Below, in pieces: positions 1 to 8,440 of a DNA stretch of 64,000 nt (the first letter of the stretch is position 1; the number at the start of each line of letters is the position of its first letter). Made by a program: the position numbers and the translations under genes. This stretch comes from Paenibacillus foliorum. Lineage in GTDB: Bacteria; Bacillota; Bacilli; Paenibacillales; NBRC-103111. The DNA lies in NCBI RefSeq assembly GCF_013141765.1, contig NZ_WHOD01000027.1, forward strand, positions 1 to 64,000, in the 5' to 3' direction. The notes under the pieces were generated by a model that made no database searches, was not told the origin of the DNA, and saw only the letters and a program-made list of their open reading frames with translations.

Positions 1-1
1 A

Positions 2-574
2 GCGGCCGGCGTGCTCGTCGCCGGCTACCTCGCGTCGCCGGCGCTCGGCACTAACGCCGGCGGTGCGCTTGCCGCCGCGGCGGGCTTCGGCGCGCTGACG
101 GCGCGCCTGGCCGGTGGGCGCCGCTGGCTGCGCCTGGCGCCGCTTCTCGCGCTGCTGCTCGCTGCAGCGCTCGCGGGCTTGTGGCTGCTCAACTCAGGTG
201 CAGCCACAGGTCTCCCGGCCGATAAGCAGAGCCATATCGGCCGAGCCTTCGAAGCGCTGCTCCAGGGACGGCTGGACGCCATAGGCGCCATGATTGTGCG
301 GAAGGTCGAGATGAATTGGCATCTAATCGGCGTCTCGGCCTGGAGCAAGGTGCTGCTCACCAGCCTTGTTGTAATGGCAGCATTGGTGCTGCGGCCCAGA
401 GGGCTGTTTCGCCGCTGGCAGCGCCGCTATCCGTACCTGATGTACGGCTGCGCAGCTAATGTAATCGGCACAATCGCGGCGCTCTTGCTTAATGACTCAG
501 GCATCGTTGCCGCGGCAACGATGATTATATACGGCAGCGTACCTCTGCTGCTGCTCAAACTAGAAAGCGCCTGA
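2..574 (+). CDS. C-terminal end of a polytopic membrane protein (cut by window edge)
   Basis: The frame is open to the left edge, so this is a 3'-partial gene of at least 190 codons. Several hydrophobic Ala/Leu-rich helices alternate with short Arg-rich loops. A loop containing DKQSHIGRA is followed by RRKVEMNWHLIG-type sequence (I read VRKVEMNWHLIGVSAWSK), and the last helix carries NDSGIVAAA. From memory this resembles the C-terminal membrane half of large Firmicutes proteins with an alkaline-phosphatase/phosphoglyceromutase-like ectodomain, but that domain would lie outside the window. The function is therefore not established. G+C is far higher than in the genes that follow. Confidence 0.6.
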   Translation, partial: AAGVLVAGYLASPALGTNAGGALAAAAGFGALTARLAGGRRWLRLAPLLALLLAAALAGLWLLNSGAATGLPADKQSHIGRAFEALLQGRLDAIGAMIVRKVEMNWHLIGVSAWSKVLLTSLVVMAALVLRPRGLFRRWQRRYPYLMYGCAANVIGTIAALLLNDSGIVAAATMIIYGSVPLLLLKLESA

Positions 575-600
575 TGAGTTTCTCAGGCGCTTTCTTTTCT
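563..600 (+). terminator. Rho-independent terminator
   Basis: A 12-bp perfect stem (563-574 with 583-594, GAAAGCGCCTGA) with an 8-nt loop is followed by TTTTCT. The stem overlaps the stop codon of the upstream membrane-protein gene and separates it from the convergent ABC-F gene. Confidence 0.85.
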
Positions 601-638
601 TCGTTTAGGCTGACTGTGACTGATCCAATTCCATTTAC

Positions 639-2582
639 TTACTCCGCCAGCTGCTCCCACTGCTCGTAGCACTCCGCAAGTTCTGCTTTCTTCACTTCGA
701 TGAGCTCGTTCTTTTGCTGTACCAGTACGTAGTCGTTATACACTTCAGGCTTGGCCAACTCTGTCTCTAGATCGGTTATCTCCGTTTCTAATCGGGCGAT
801 ATCTTGTTCCAGCTGCTCTAGCTTACGCTGGCGCGTTCGTTCGTAACGCTTGGCTTGCTTGCCTGCTTCGAAGCTTTTCTCAGTTGCTGCTGCATCCGTT
901 TTAGCAGTGGTGGTGTTTTTCCCTTTTGCTGCTTCAAGTGCCAGCCTTTGCCGTTCTATCTCGGCTAGCTCCTGCTTTTTCTCTACATAGTCGTCATAAT
1001 TTCCCAAGTAGGAGGTAACAGCAGTACGCGTCAGCTCCAGCATGGATTCGGCCATTTTGTTCAAGAAATACCGGTCATGGGAAATAAACAACAGCGTGCC
1101 CTCGTAATCTATAAGAGCCGATTCCAGCACTTCCTTGCTGTACAAGTCCAGATGGTTGGTAGGCTCATCGAGAATGAGCACGTTCGCTTTTTCCAACATC
1201 AGCTTAGCTAAGGAGACGCGTGCTTTTTCACCGCCGCTTAGAGCCGAAACCTTCTTGAATACATCCTCGCCGCTGAACAAAAAGCTTCCTAGAACTGTCC
1301 GAATTCTCGCTTCCTCTATATGGGGGAATGCATTCCACACCTCTTCGATGATGGTGTTTTTCCCGTTTAACCCTGATTGCTCCTGGTCATAGTAGCCGAT
1401 GCGCACATTGCTTCCCCACTGGATGATGCCTGTTTGCGGCTTTTGTTCCCCAATTAACGCTTTCAACAAAGTGGATTTCCCAATCCCGTTAGGTCCTATT
1501 AGAGCGGCAGTATCTCCTCGGCGCAGCTGGAACGTAATGTCTCGAAGCAGCGGATTGCGTCCGTCATAGGATATGGATACATCATTTACCTGCAATACCT
1601 CTTTACCGGTTGCTTGCTCCACCTCAAAGGCAAAGTGAGCGCGCTTCAAGTCGCCCATAGGCTTGTCGAGGCGGTCCATCTTTTCCAATGCTTTGCGGCG
1701 GCTTTGCGCCCTCTTAGTAGTGGAAGCCCGAACCAGATTACGCTGAACAAACTCCTCCATTTTGGCAATTTCACCTTGCTGTTTTTCAAATTGCTTCATT
1801 TGGATTTCGTATTCGGCCTGCTTGGTATCCACAAATTTGGAGTAATTGCCCGTGTATCGCTTGGATGCGTGCCGTTCGATTTCGTAAATAGCCCCTACCA
1901 ATGCATCCAAAAAGTAACGGTCATGAGATACAACCAGAATAGAGCCCGAATACGAGCGAAGGTAACCCTCCAGCCAAGTTAGTGTAGGAATGTCCAAATG
2001 GTTCGTGGGCTCGTCAAGCAGCAGCAGGTCTGGGGCTTGCAGCAGCATTTTGGCCATAGCTAACCGCGTTTTCTGACCGCCGCTCAATGTGTTCACAAGC
2101 GTCTCCGGAGCAAAATCTCCGAAGCCCATACCATGAAGAATCCCCCGAATACGAGCCTCAGCTTCATAACCGCCTTGCTCCTTAAACCATTCCGATCGCC
2201 CAGCATACCGCTTCATCGTATCTTCAGTGAGCTTCTCGTCAGCCAATACAGCTGGATCGGACATCATGGCCTCCAGCTTGCGAAGCTCGAGCTCAGCTTC
2301 CTCCAAATGAGCGAATACGCTTTTCATTTCTTCCCATATCGAACGGTCGGAGATGAGTCCGCTATTTTGCTTCAAATAACCGATTTTGGTTTCCTTTGCT
2401 TTGAAAATATCTCCTGAATCATAAGACATTTCCCCTGCAATAATTTGCAGCAGCGTTGATTTGCCTGCACCGTTCACGCCAACTAAACCAATGCGCTCAC
2501 GCGGCTCAATCTGTAACGTTATATTAGAAAGCACGGTACTAATACCGTAGCTTTTTGTAATTCCTGACACTTGCAGCAGCAT
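639..2582 (-). CDS. ydiF: ABC-F family ATPase (YdiF-like)
   Basis: This 647-aa cytosolic protein has two ABC ATPase domains and no membrane segment, the layout of ABC-F translation factors that act on the ribosome. Domain 1 has Walker A GVNGAGKS (35-42), signature LSGGQ (166-170) and Walker B LLLLDE (186-191). Domain 2 has Walker A GPNGIGKS (363-370), LSGGE (448-452) and LILDE (469-473). Between them lies an Arg/Lys-rich interdomain helix (about 240-310), and the C-terminus (about 570-647) is a charged coiled coil. Length and order match B. subtilis YdiF (about 640 aa), whose gene also lies near moaC, tatAC and groESL. The start ATG has a GGGAGG ribosome-binding site 6 nt upstream. Whether it protects against an antibiotic or has a housekeeping role cannot be told from sequence. 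Confidence 0.9.
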   Translation of the reverse strand: MLLQVSGITKSYGISTVLSNITLQIEPRERIGLVGVNGAGKSTLLQIIAGEMSYDSGDIFKAKETKIGYLKQNSGLISDRSIWEEMKSVFAHLEEAELELRKLEAMMSDPAVLADEKLTEDTMKRYAGRSEWFKEQGGYEAEARIRGILHGMGFGDFAPETLVNTLSGGQKTRLAMAKMLLQAPDLLLLDEPTNHLDIPTLTWLEGYLRSYSGSILVVSHDRYFLDALVGAIYEIERHASKRYTGNYSKFVDTKQAEYEIQMKQFEKQQGEIAKMEEFVQRNLVRASTTKRAQSRRKALEKMDRLDKPMGDLKRAHFAFEVEQATGKEVLQVNDVSISYDGRNPLLRDITFQLRRGDTAALIGPNGIGKSTLLKALIGEQKPQTGIIQWGSNVRIGYYDQEQSGLNGKNTIIEEVWNAFPHIEEARIRTVLGSFLFSGEDVFKKVSALSGGEKARVSLAKLMLEKANVLILDEPTNHLDLYSKEVLESALIDYEGTLLFISHDRYFLNKMAESMLELTRTAVTSYLGNYDDYVEKKQELAEIERQRLALEAAKGKNTTTAKTDAAATEKSFEAGKQAKRYERTRQRKLEQLEQDIARLETEITDLETELAKPEVYNDYVLVQQKNELIEVKKAELAECYEQWEQLAE

Positions 2583-2972
2583 GATATGCCTCCCGAAATA
2601 GTACTTAGGATTAGTGTGTGATATCTATTCATTTACATTCTGATAGTGGACGTATGTCACCTTTTACTTCTCACAACCGTGGTAAACTCACTCGTATTTA
2701 GGGACGCCCGAAGCCGCATATCTTTGGTTGGGATAGATACATTACTTCGCACAACTTTGACAAACCGCTCGTCCATCAAGGACAGCGAAGCCGATTATCA
2801 TCGGATATGCACTAATTAGTAGTGTACCATGTTCTTGTCGAATTTTCAGCCTTACCGACTGTGCCGCCGAATTTCCATCATTTCTCCCGTATACAAAGCT
2901 AAATCTGCCATCGTATGCTGAATCTATCAACTATTAAAAGGACGATTAAAGAGGCGGAAGAGGGTGTTAAGG
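2583..2972. other. Intergenic region between divergent genes
   Basis: About 390 nt between the ABC-F gene (leftward) and the EEP-fold gene (rightward). It should hold both promoters. I see no convincing promoter pair, RNA structure or coding frame; a short leftward frame at 2742-2930 has no recognisable start signals or family resemblance. Confidence 0.5.
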
Positions 2973-3806
2973 ATGCAGACAGTGGTACAAAGAAATAGCA
3001 GAGGATCATTAATAGGGCGGCACACCGTGCTGCTGGCTTTTGTGTTACTGCTCTGCGCTTCAGCTGCTTTTTCCCATTGGAACAGGATTGAGACGGCTCC
3101 CATTCAACGTGCAGCAGGGGAGCAGGGGGCCTTGCGTTTGATGACCTATAATATTCGTCATGGTGAAGGAATGGATAATCAGGTTCACTTGTCTGCTATC
3201 CGAACACAAATTGAACAGGGAAATGCTGATTTTATCGCTCTTCAGGAGGTAGACCGTTACCAATGGCGCACTGGTTTACAGGATCAGGCAGCTAATTTGG
3301 CAAAAGCTCTGAGGATGAACTATACGTTCGCACCTGCTTTTCGTCGCGGATTCTCTGAATACGGCATAGCTTTGATAAGTCGCTTTCCTATAGATAATGT
3401 ACGGGTTTATCCGCTTCCCGGTGGCAAGGGTCAGGAGCCGCGCACGGTGCTGACGGCCCAAATAAAGCTAGAAGAGCGGATCGTAACTATTGTTACGACT
3501 CATCTTGGAGTTGCTCGCAGCGAACGTGAGCTGCAAATGCCTGCATTGGTTGATATTCTGAAATCAATTGGCACCCCGTTAATTGTGATGGGAGATTTCA
3601 ATATGCCTGATTCCGACAACTTGATGAGCGACCTGCACAAGCTCCTTTACAAGATTCCTTTGCAGCTCCCTCAAGCTACAGTTGTTAATGGTGGAGAGAT
3701 TGATCATATATTTACGAGCTTTGCTCATGAGTCTCCAGCTTGGCTGCAATATGAGCAATCATCTGACCATCTTCCCGTATTATGTCAAATTAAGGTTTTA
3801 CAATAG
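2973..3806 (+). CDS. Secreted/membrane-anchored endonuclease-exonuclease-phosphatase (EEP) fold hydrolase
   Basis: 277 aa. An N-terminal hydrophobic segment (about residues 14-31) follows positively charged residues, suggesting a signal peptide or anchor. The rest is a compact EEP domain: LMTYNIRHG (metal-site Asn), ALQEVDR (catalytic Glu), VMGDFNMPDSDN (Asp/Asn pair), EIDHIF and SSDHLPV (Asp-His). All the diagnostic residues of DNase I/sphingomyelinase-like Mg-dependent phosphodiesterases are present, so it should be active, but substrate (nucleic acid, lipid or inositol phosphate) cannot be assigned. A GTG at 2964 is an alternative start. ATG 2973 is preferred because GAAGAGG sits 9 nt upstream. 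It precedes the c-di-GMP genes but a 227-nt gap argues against one transcript. Confidence 0.85.
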   Translation: MQTVVQRNSRGSLIGRHTVLLAFVLLLCASAAFSHWNRIETAPIQRAAGEQGALRLMTYNIRHGEGMDNQVHLSAIRTQIEQGNADFIALQEVDRYQWRTGLQDQAANLAKALRMNYTFAPAFRRGFSEYGIALISRFPIDNVRVYPLPGGKGQEPRTVLTAQIKLEERIVTIVTTHLGVARSERELQMPALVDILKSIGTPLIVMGDFNMPDSDNLMSDLHKLLYKIPLQLPQATVVNGGEIDHIFTSFAHESPAWLQYEQSSDHLPVLCQIKVLQ

Positions 3807-4033
3807 TGGAAAAAGATCAATTTTTAATAAAATATTTCATTTCTGTCCATTTATAGTGATATTTTTAGGTAAAAGGGAGTTTTTTACAGATATTAATTTA
3901 GGGATATATTGTAAAATAAACTCACTCTGTGTCAGGTGAGTATTGCGTTTCCCCCTTCCTCACTAAACGTTTATTCACTCTGACCTTACTCAATGATGCT
4001 AATTCTCTTCGAGGGGAGATCGGTTGAATAACC

Positions 4034-5047
4034 ATGAATGAACAGCAGTTAGTTCAGAGGATAGGGTATAGATTTAAAAGAGACCTTATCAATAACTGGG
4101 GATTGATTCTCATTCCAAAGGAAAGCCTCTTAGAAGCGCATCACGTAGAGTGGATTTTGAATCATGGAATTATAATGGAAGAGCAAGATTTCGAGAGCGC
4201 GCAACTGGTTACGAGCGAGGAGCTAGTTACTCAGGCTAGTGAGATGGTTAAGGAAATGTTTCATCTAATTAATGAGGAGAAAGAAATTCCTCTAGAAGCA
4301 CTAAACCGATCCGTTATTCCGGCGATTTACCAGGCAACGGAGTTTCCAAGTTTATTCAGTGTACTTTCTGGCCTTCAGGCTAAGGATGATTATACATACA
4401 GGCATAATATTGGAGTCGGAGTCATTTCCACATTAATTGGGAGGTGGCTGCATCTCCCTGAAGATGAGCTTTCAATGCTGAGTACAGCCGCTACGCTTCA
4501 TGATGTTGGAAAGATACAAATTGGTGATGAGATCCTGAATAAACCCGGTAAATATTCGGATAACGAGTATGAGATTATGAAGAGGCACACCACCTTCGGA
4601 TTTGATATTATTAAACGCACCCCCAATTTGCCCCCTGAATTAGCCTTGGTAGCGCTGCAGCATCATGAACGGGAGGATGGTAAAGGGTACCCGAATGGAT
4701 TGAAGGGCGATCAAATCGAATTTTTCAGCAAAATTGTCGCTGTAGCCGATATTTTTCATGCTATGACCTCTAAAAGAGTTTATAAGGACGCAGCGCCTTT
4801 CTATCTGGTTATTCGTCAAATGCAGGAGGATAGATTCGGGCAGCTGGATCCTTTGATATGCAATATTTTTATTCGTCGAATGATGGAGCTGGCTGTTGGA
4901 GATGAAGTTATACTTACCGATGGGCGCCGCGGGGATATCGTGAACAGCAACCCTTTAGACCTTACTAATCCTCTGGTAAAGGTTGGAGACGATTATATTG
5001 ATTTGAGTAAGCATTCAAATTTGTTTATCCAAACCTTGGTGGGATAA
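4034..5047 (+). CDS. HD-GYP domain protein, probable cyclic-di-GMP phosphodiesterase
   Basis: 337 aa. The N-terminal ~110 residues are not a recognised receiver domain. The HD-GYP domain spans about 120-255: HDVGKIQIG (HD at 156-157), ILNKPGKYS, HHE (210-212), DGKGYP (GYP at 218-220) and VAVADIFHAMTSKRVYK. The metal ligands and the GYP signature are intact, which predicts hydrolysis of c-di-GMP. One position in the usual D-x-x-D-A block is His (242). An in-frame stop at 4025 fixes the ATG at 4034, leaving the GGGGAG ribosome site unusually far (about 16 nt) upstream. It is followed after about 30 nt by a diguanylate cyclase gene, so opposing activities are probably co-transcribed. Confidence 0.9.
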   Translation: MNEQQLVQRIGYRFKRDLINNWGLILIPKESLLEAHHVEWILNHGIIMEEQDFESAQLVTSEELVTQASEMVKEMFHLINEEKEIPLEALNRSVIPAIYQATEFPSLFSVLSGLQAKDDYTYRHNIGVGVISTLIGRWLHLPEDELSMLSTAATLHDVGKIQIGDEILNKPGKYSDNEYEIMKRHTTFGFDIIKRTPNLPPELALVALQHHEREDGKGYPNGLKGDQIEFFSKIVAVADIFHAMTSKRVYKDAAPFYLVIRQMQEDRFGQLDPLICNIFIRRMMELAVGDEVILTDGRRGDIVNSNPLDLTNPLVKVGDDYIDLSKHSNLFIQTLVG

Positions 5048-5076
5048 GGGGAAATACGATTATAAGGGTGATACCG

Positions 5077-6072
5077 ATGATGAGCCAACAGCCCAATGAC
5101 TTGATACAGGTCGAGGCACTAATCAAACGGCCTGAGATGCTTAGCTATATTTTGGGACAGTTATCCAATCGTATGTACATTCTTGATAAGGATGGAACGA
5201 TTACTTATACAGTGCTTACTCAACAATCTATTTTGGAGCTTGTGTTTATTTCGGAGCCTATGAGCCTTTTTGCATACATACATCCTGATAATCAATCGGT
5301 TGTGAAGGAAAGCCTGGTCGAACTATTAACTACCAATGATAAGGTTTCATTTGAATGTCAGTGGGCGGTCAATGATGAAGAATGGTCGTGGATTGAAGCG
5401 ATAATAATTCCTGTTAAAGAAGCGGATTCTTCCGTGTACAAGTATTTTCTTTCTATAAGAAGTATTTCAGAGATCAAGGAACGAGAGGAACAGCTGTCCC
5501 GATTAGCTTATCAGGATCCTCTTACAGAGATGCCTAACCGGAGAGCGTTTGAGATGTATTTGCAGCAAGCTATTGCGAATGCCAAAAGATACAATCAGCT
5601 GATGGCTCTTTTTTATATGGATATAGATGATTTTAAAAGGATTAATGACCAATATGGACACGAGACAGGGGATTTGCTGCTGAAAACCTTTGCTTCAAGG
5701 GTGAAGCGATGTATACGGGAAATCGATATGCTGGCACGCTTAGGCGGCGATGAATTTGTTATCCTTCTGCCACGAATTGATTCCGTTATAAATGCCCAAA
5801 GGGTGGCTGAACGGATCATTGCTTCCATTCAAGAAGGCTGGAAGATTGGCGAACACGTTCTGGAGGCTACGATTAGTATGGGAGTCACTGTTTATCCAAG
5901 AGACGGAGACGATGCAATCAGGCTGCTTCAAAATGTGGACAAAGCTTTATATCAGGTCAAAAATAACGGTCGAAACGGTATATCCTTTTACAATCAAAAC
6001 TATATTCAAGCGAGTGATTCCTTGGGACTGGAACTGGAAAGTCAAACAACAGAATTCATAAAAGGGAGATAA
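5077..6072 (+). CDS. PAS-GGDEF diguanylate cyclase
   Basis: 331 aa, apparently soluble. An N-terminal PAS-like sensor (about 20-130) contains a conserved strand pattern beginning MYILDKDGTITY and a PAC-like linker that ends in IKEREEQL. The GGDEF domain (about 145-310) has DPLTEMPNRRAF, DIDDFKRINDQYGHETGD, and RLGGDEF. An RxxD motif (REID) lies five residues before GGDEF, the arrangement of the allosteric inhibition site. The enzyme should therefore make c-di-GMP from GTP and be inhibited by its product. GTG 5068 is an alternative; ATG 5077 is preferred because AAGGG lies about 9 nt upstream. It ends 6 nt before cheY, consistent with one operon. Confidence 0.92.
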   Translation: MMSQQPNDLIQVEALIKRPEMLSYILGQLSNRMYILDKDGTITYTVLTQQSILELVFISEPMSLFAYIHPDNQSVVKESLVELLTTNDKVSFECQWAVNDEEWSWIEAIIIPVKEADSSVYKYFLSIRSISEIKEREEQLSRLAYQDPLTEMPNRRAFEMYLQQAIANAKRYNQLMALFYMDIDDFKRINDQYGHETGDLLLKTFASRVKRCIREIDMLARLGGDEFVILLPRIDSVINAQRVAERIIASIQEGWKIGEHVLEATISMGVTVYPRDGDDAIRLLQNVDKALYQVKNNGRNGISFYNQNYIQASDSLGLELESQTTEFIKGR

Positions 6073-6078
6073 CAACAA

Positions 6079-6438
6079 ATGGCAAAAATATTAGTGGTTG
6101 ATGATGCGGCATTTATGCGGATGATGCTTAAAGATATTTTAACAAAAGGTGGTCACGAAGTTGTAGGTGAGGCGGAGAATGGGCTTGTTGCTGTTGAAAA
6201 GTTCAATCAGCTGCGTCCCGACTTAGTGACGATGGATATTACTATGCCTGAAATGGAAGGGATCGAAGCTTTGAAGCTGATTAAAAGCCAGAACCCCTCA
6301 GCCAAAGTTATTATGTGTTCTGCAATGGGGCAGCAGCATATGGTTGTTCAAGCTATCCAAGCTGGAGCAAGAGATTTTATTGTTAAGCCGTTCCAGTCGG
6401 AGAGAGTCCTCGAATCCATAAGTAAGGCGATTAATTAA
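6079..6438 (+). CDS. cheY: CheY-type single-domain response regulator
   Basis: 119 aa, a stand-alone receiver domain. The acidic pair is D8-D9, the phospho-acceptor is D53 in TMDITMPEMEG, and the switch residues are S81 and K103. Segments such as VVDDAAFMRMMLKDIL, IMCSAMGQQ and ARDFIVKPFQ closely match B. subtilis CheY, the chemotaxis regulator of the flagellar switch. Here it lies far from any flagellar operon, 6 nt behind a diguanylate cyclase with AAAGGGAGA as ribosome site. A CheY paralogue serving the adjacent c-di-GMP genes, rather than the main chemotaxis CheY, is possible; the name reflects sequence similarity, not proven partner. Confidence 0.85.
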   Translation: MAKILVVDDAAFMRMMLKDILTKGGHEVVGEAENGLVAVEKFNQLRPDLVTMDITMPEMEGIEALKLIKSQNPSAKVIMCSAMGQQHMVVQAIQAGARDFIVKPFQSERVLESISKAIN

Positions 6439-6716
6439 TCCAATCGAATTATGAGAAGGGCTGCCGAGATTTTGACGGGGCTCTTTTTAATATGCTTTGA
6501 AATATGGAAAGGGGAATTCTGGCTATAAAAGACCTCAATTTCGGGGGTTTTTAAACGTATCCTTACTTAAACTCGTTATTTTAGCTGTGTTTATGGTATA
6601 TTAAAAAATAAAGGTATTTTTAGACTTCATATTCCACCAGAATTTGCTATTAAGCATTGCTCAGCATTAAAATGTTCTTAATCACGTTACCGACCCCATC
6701 AAAGAGAGGCCGTCTC

Positions 6717-7343
6717 ATGAATATCAAAGAATGGAAAATCGAGCTTCGACGCAAGGCGGAGGCTGAACGAAATGCTTTGACGCCATCCGAGCGGGGCGTA
6801 AAATCCAAGCGGATAAATGAATTATTAATCAAGCGAATAAGTGATGTTTTGGATTCCCGGGTTAGGCTGGGCCGTAGACCGACTCTTTTTACTTACATGC
6901 CTGTAAAATCTGAGGTTGATGTAACTCCGGTGATGGAGGCTTGCTGGTTAAAGCGTTACCGAGTCTTGGTGCCTAAGGTACAGCCGGAGCAGAAACTCAA
7001 GCTGTTCGAGGTCCGCTCGCACTCCGATTTGGAGAAAGGAGCCTGGGGAATATTGGAGCCGGTTCCTGATATGGAATTCCTGACTGATATTCGCCAGATT
7101 GATGCTGCGCTTGTACCCGGACTGGCTTTTGATCTTGACCTGGGACGGCTAGGCTATGGGGGCGGTTACTACGACCGGTTTATGCAGCAGTATGTTCGTG
7201 CTGGGTTCACTAGGCCATATATTATTGCGGGTGCGTTCGATTTACAACTTATTGAGGAAGTCCCGATGGGCTTGTTCGATTTCCGGCTGGACGAACTTAT
7301 TACAGAGCAAAGAACGGTTCGGGCTGCCAAAACAACGAAGTGA
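6717..7343 (+). CDS. yqgN: 5-formyltetrahydrofolate cyclo-ligase
   Basis: 208 aa, the usual size. It uses ATP to convert 5-formyl-THF to 5,10-methenyl-THF, returning a storage folate to the active pool. Visible marks are the basic N-terminus (MNIKEWKIELRRKAEAER), YMPVKSEVDV, LVPKVQ, WGILEP, and the nucleotide/folate-binding segment ALVPGLAFDLDLGRLGYGGGYYDRF. The ATG at 6717 has AGAGAGG 7 nt upstream; longer frames to 6657 lack a ribosome site. It lies 51 nt upstream of moaC and may be co-transcribed with the cofactor genes. The preceding 278-nt gap contains an imperfect hairpin with a T-run near 6528-6552 that may end the cheY transcript. Confidence 0.92.
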   Translation: MNIKEWKIELRRKAEAERNALTPSERGVKSKRINELLIKRISDVLDSRVRLGRRPTLFTYMPVKSEVDVTPVMEACWLKRYRVLVPKVQPEQKLKLFEVRSHSDLEKGAWGILEPVPDMEFLTDIRQIDAALVPGLAFDLDLGRLGYGGGYYDRFMQQYVRAGFTRPYIIAGAFDLQLIEEVPMGLFDFRLDELITEQRTVRAAKTTK

Positions 7344-7394
7344 GGCACAGGGGTTGTTGTGTTTGCACCATTCGTACGAGAGGAGAGCTGCACG

Positions 7395-7895
7395 GTGTCT
7401 GATGTTGATGCTAGCCCGCTAACCCATTTTAACGAACAAGGCAGAGCCCGTATGGTCGATATTTCTGACAAGCAGGAGACGAGTCGCAGTGCAACTGCAC
7501 GAACCATCGTTACCATGCTGCCTTCTACACTACAGCTGATAAAACAAGGGAAGATCGGTAAGGGTGACGTTCTAGCTGTTTCCCAGGTGGCTGCAATTAT
7601 GGCCGCGAAGAAGACGTCCGATTGGATTCCGATGTGCCATCCGCTATCGTTAACTGGGGTAGATGTCCGTTTTTCCGATAATGAACAAGATGAGCTATAC
7701 ATAGAAGCTACTGTCAAAACCAGAGGGCAAACTGGTGTCGAGATGGAGGCGCTCACGGCCGTTTCTGCTGCCGCGCTAACCGTTTACGACATGTGCAAGG
7801 CAGCGGAGAAGACGATGCAGATTGGTCCAACGCTGCTGTTGAATAAATCAGGAGGAAAAAGCGGTGACTTTCACAGAAAAGACACCGATTTGTAA
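7395..7895 (+). CDS. moaC: Cyclic pyranopterin monophosphate synthase MoaC
   Basis: 166 aa from a GTG start with GAGGAGAG 8 nt upstream. MoaC acts after MoaA to form cyclic pyranopterin monophosphate, the first stable intermediate of molybdenum cofactor synthesis. Family blocks are all present: [57 protein letters not shown] and [14 protein letters not shown]. The cysteine-histidine pair of IPMCHPL and the Lys of the DMCKA block belong to the active site. A longer frame from GTG 7359 exists but lacks a good ribosome site. moaA is not in the window, so other cofactor genes must be elsewhere. Confidence 0.95.
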   Translation: MSDVDASPLTHFNEQGRARMVDISDKQETSRSATARTIVTMLPSTLQLIKQGKIGKGDVLAVSQVAAIMAAKKTSDWIPMCHPLSLTGVDVRFSDNEQDELYIEATVKTRGQTGVEMEALTAVSAAALTVYDMCKAAEKTMQIGPTLLLNKSGGKSGDFHRKDTDL

Positions 7896-7936
7896 TAACT
7901 TTACGATACAATGGACCCATGGAGAGGAGTAAGCTT

Positions 7937-8440
7937 ATGCGTTGGAAAGTGGCGATTTTGACGGCAAGCGATCGAGGATCCCTTGGAGAGCGAGAAGATA
8001 CAAGCGCCCAAGTTATTCGGGAGCTCATTGAAGAGGAAATCAATGGGGAAATTATCGAATATCGGGTCGTGCCAGACGAGAAGGATGAAATTATGGCCGC
8101 GCTCATAGAAATGACCGATTATTTCAAGGTGGATTTGATTCTTACTACGGGCGGAACAGGACTTGCATTGCGTGATGTGACTCCAGAAGCAACATTGAGC
8201 GTCATAGATCGTCAAGCTCCGGGATTTGCCGAGGCCATGCGGATGATATCGATGCAGAAAACGCCTCGTGCGATGCTCTCACGCGCTGTATCGGGAATTC
8301 GCAGCAGAACGTTAATAATAAATTTGCCCGGAAGTCCGAAGGGTGTATCTGAAAATTTGGCTGCCATCATGGAGCAGCTTCCCCATGCTTTGGGTATACT
8401 GACTGGGCGTGAAGGGGATCATGGCTATGAAGAAGCTTGA
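7937..8440 (+). CDS. moaB: MoaB/Mog-family molybdopterin adenylyltransferase
   Basis: 167 aa. This fold binds molybdopterin; MogA/MoaB proteins adenylylate it before molybdate insertion. Seen: VAILTASDRGSLGEREDTSA, VVPDEKDEI, LILTTGGTGLALRDVTPEAT (the glycine-rich MPT site), and INLPGSPKGVSENL. The start ATG 7937 has GAGAGGAG 8 nt upstream; the ATG at 7919 overlaps that site and is unlikely. It ends inside the start of the next gene (overlap of about 14 nt), so the two are translationally coupled. Confidence 0.92.
   Translation: MRWKVAILTASDRGSLGEREDTSAQVIRELIEEEINGEIIEYRVVPDEKDEIMAALIEMTDYFKVDLILTTGGTGLALRDVTPEATLSVIDRQAPGFAEAMRMISMQKTPRAMLSRAVSGIRSRTLIINLPGSPKGVSENLAAIMEQLPHALGILTGREGDHGYEEA

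Noticed and set aside
2742-2930. Short leftward frame in the ydiF upstream region
   Set aside because: No ribosome site, no recognisable motif, and it lies where promoters are expected.
3920-3941. Terminator after the EEP-fold gene (ACTCAC/GTGAGT)
   Set aside because: The stem is only 6 bp with a 10-nt loop and is followed by TATTGCG, not a T-run.
7169-7756. Leftward open frame of 195 codons
   Set aside because: Covers the 5-FCL and moaC genes in antisense; both of those have clear family motifs.
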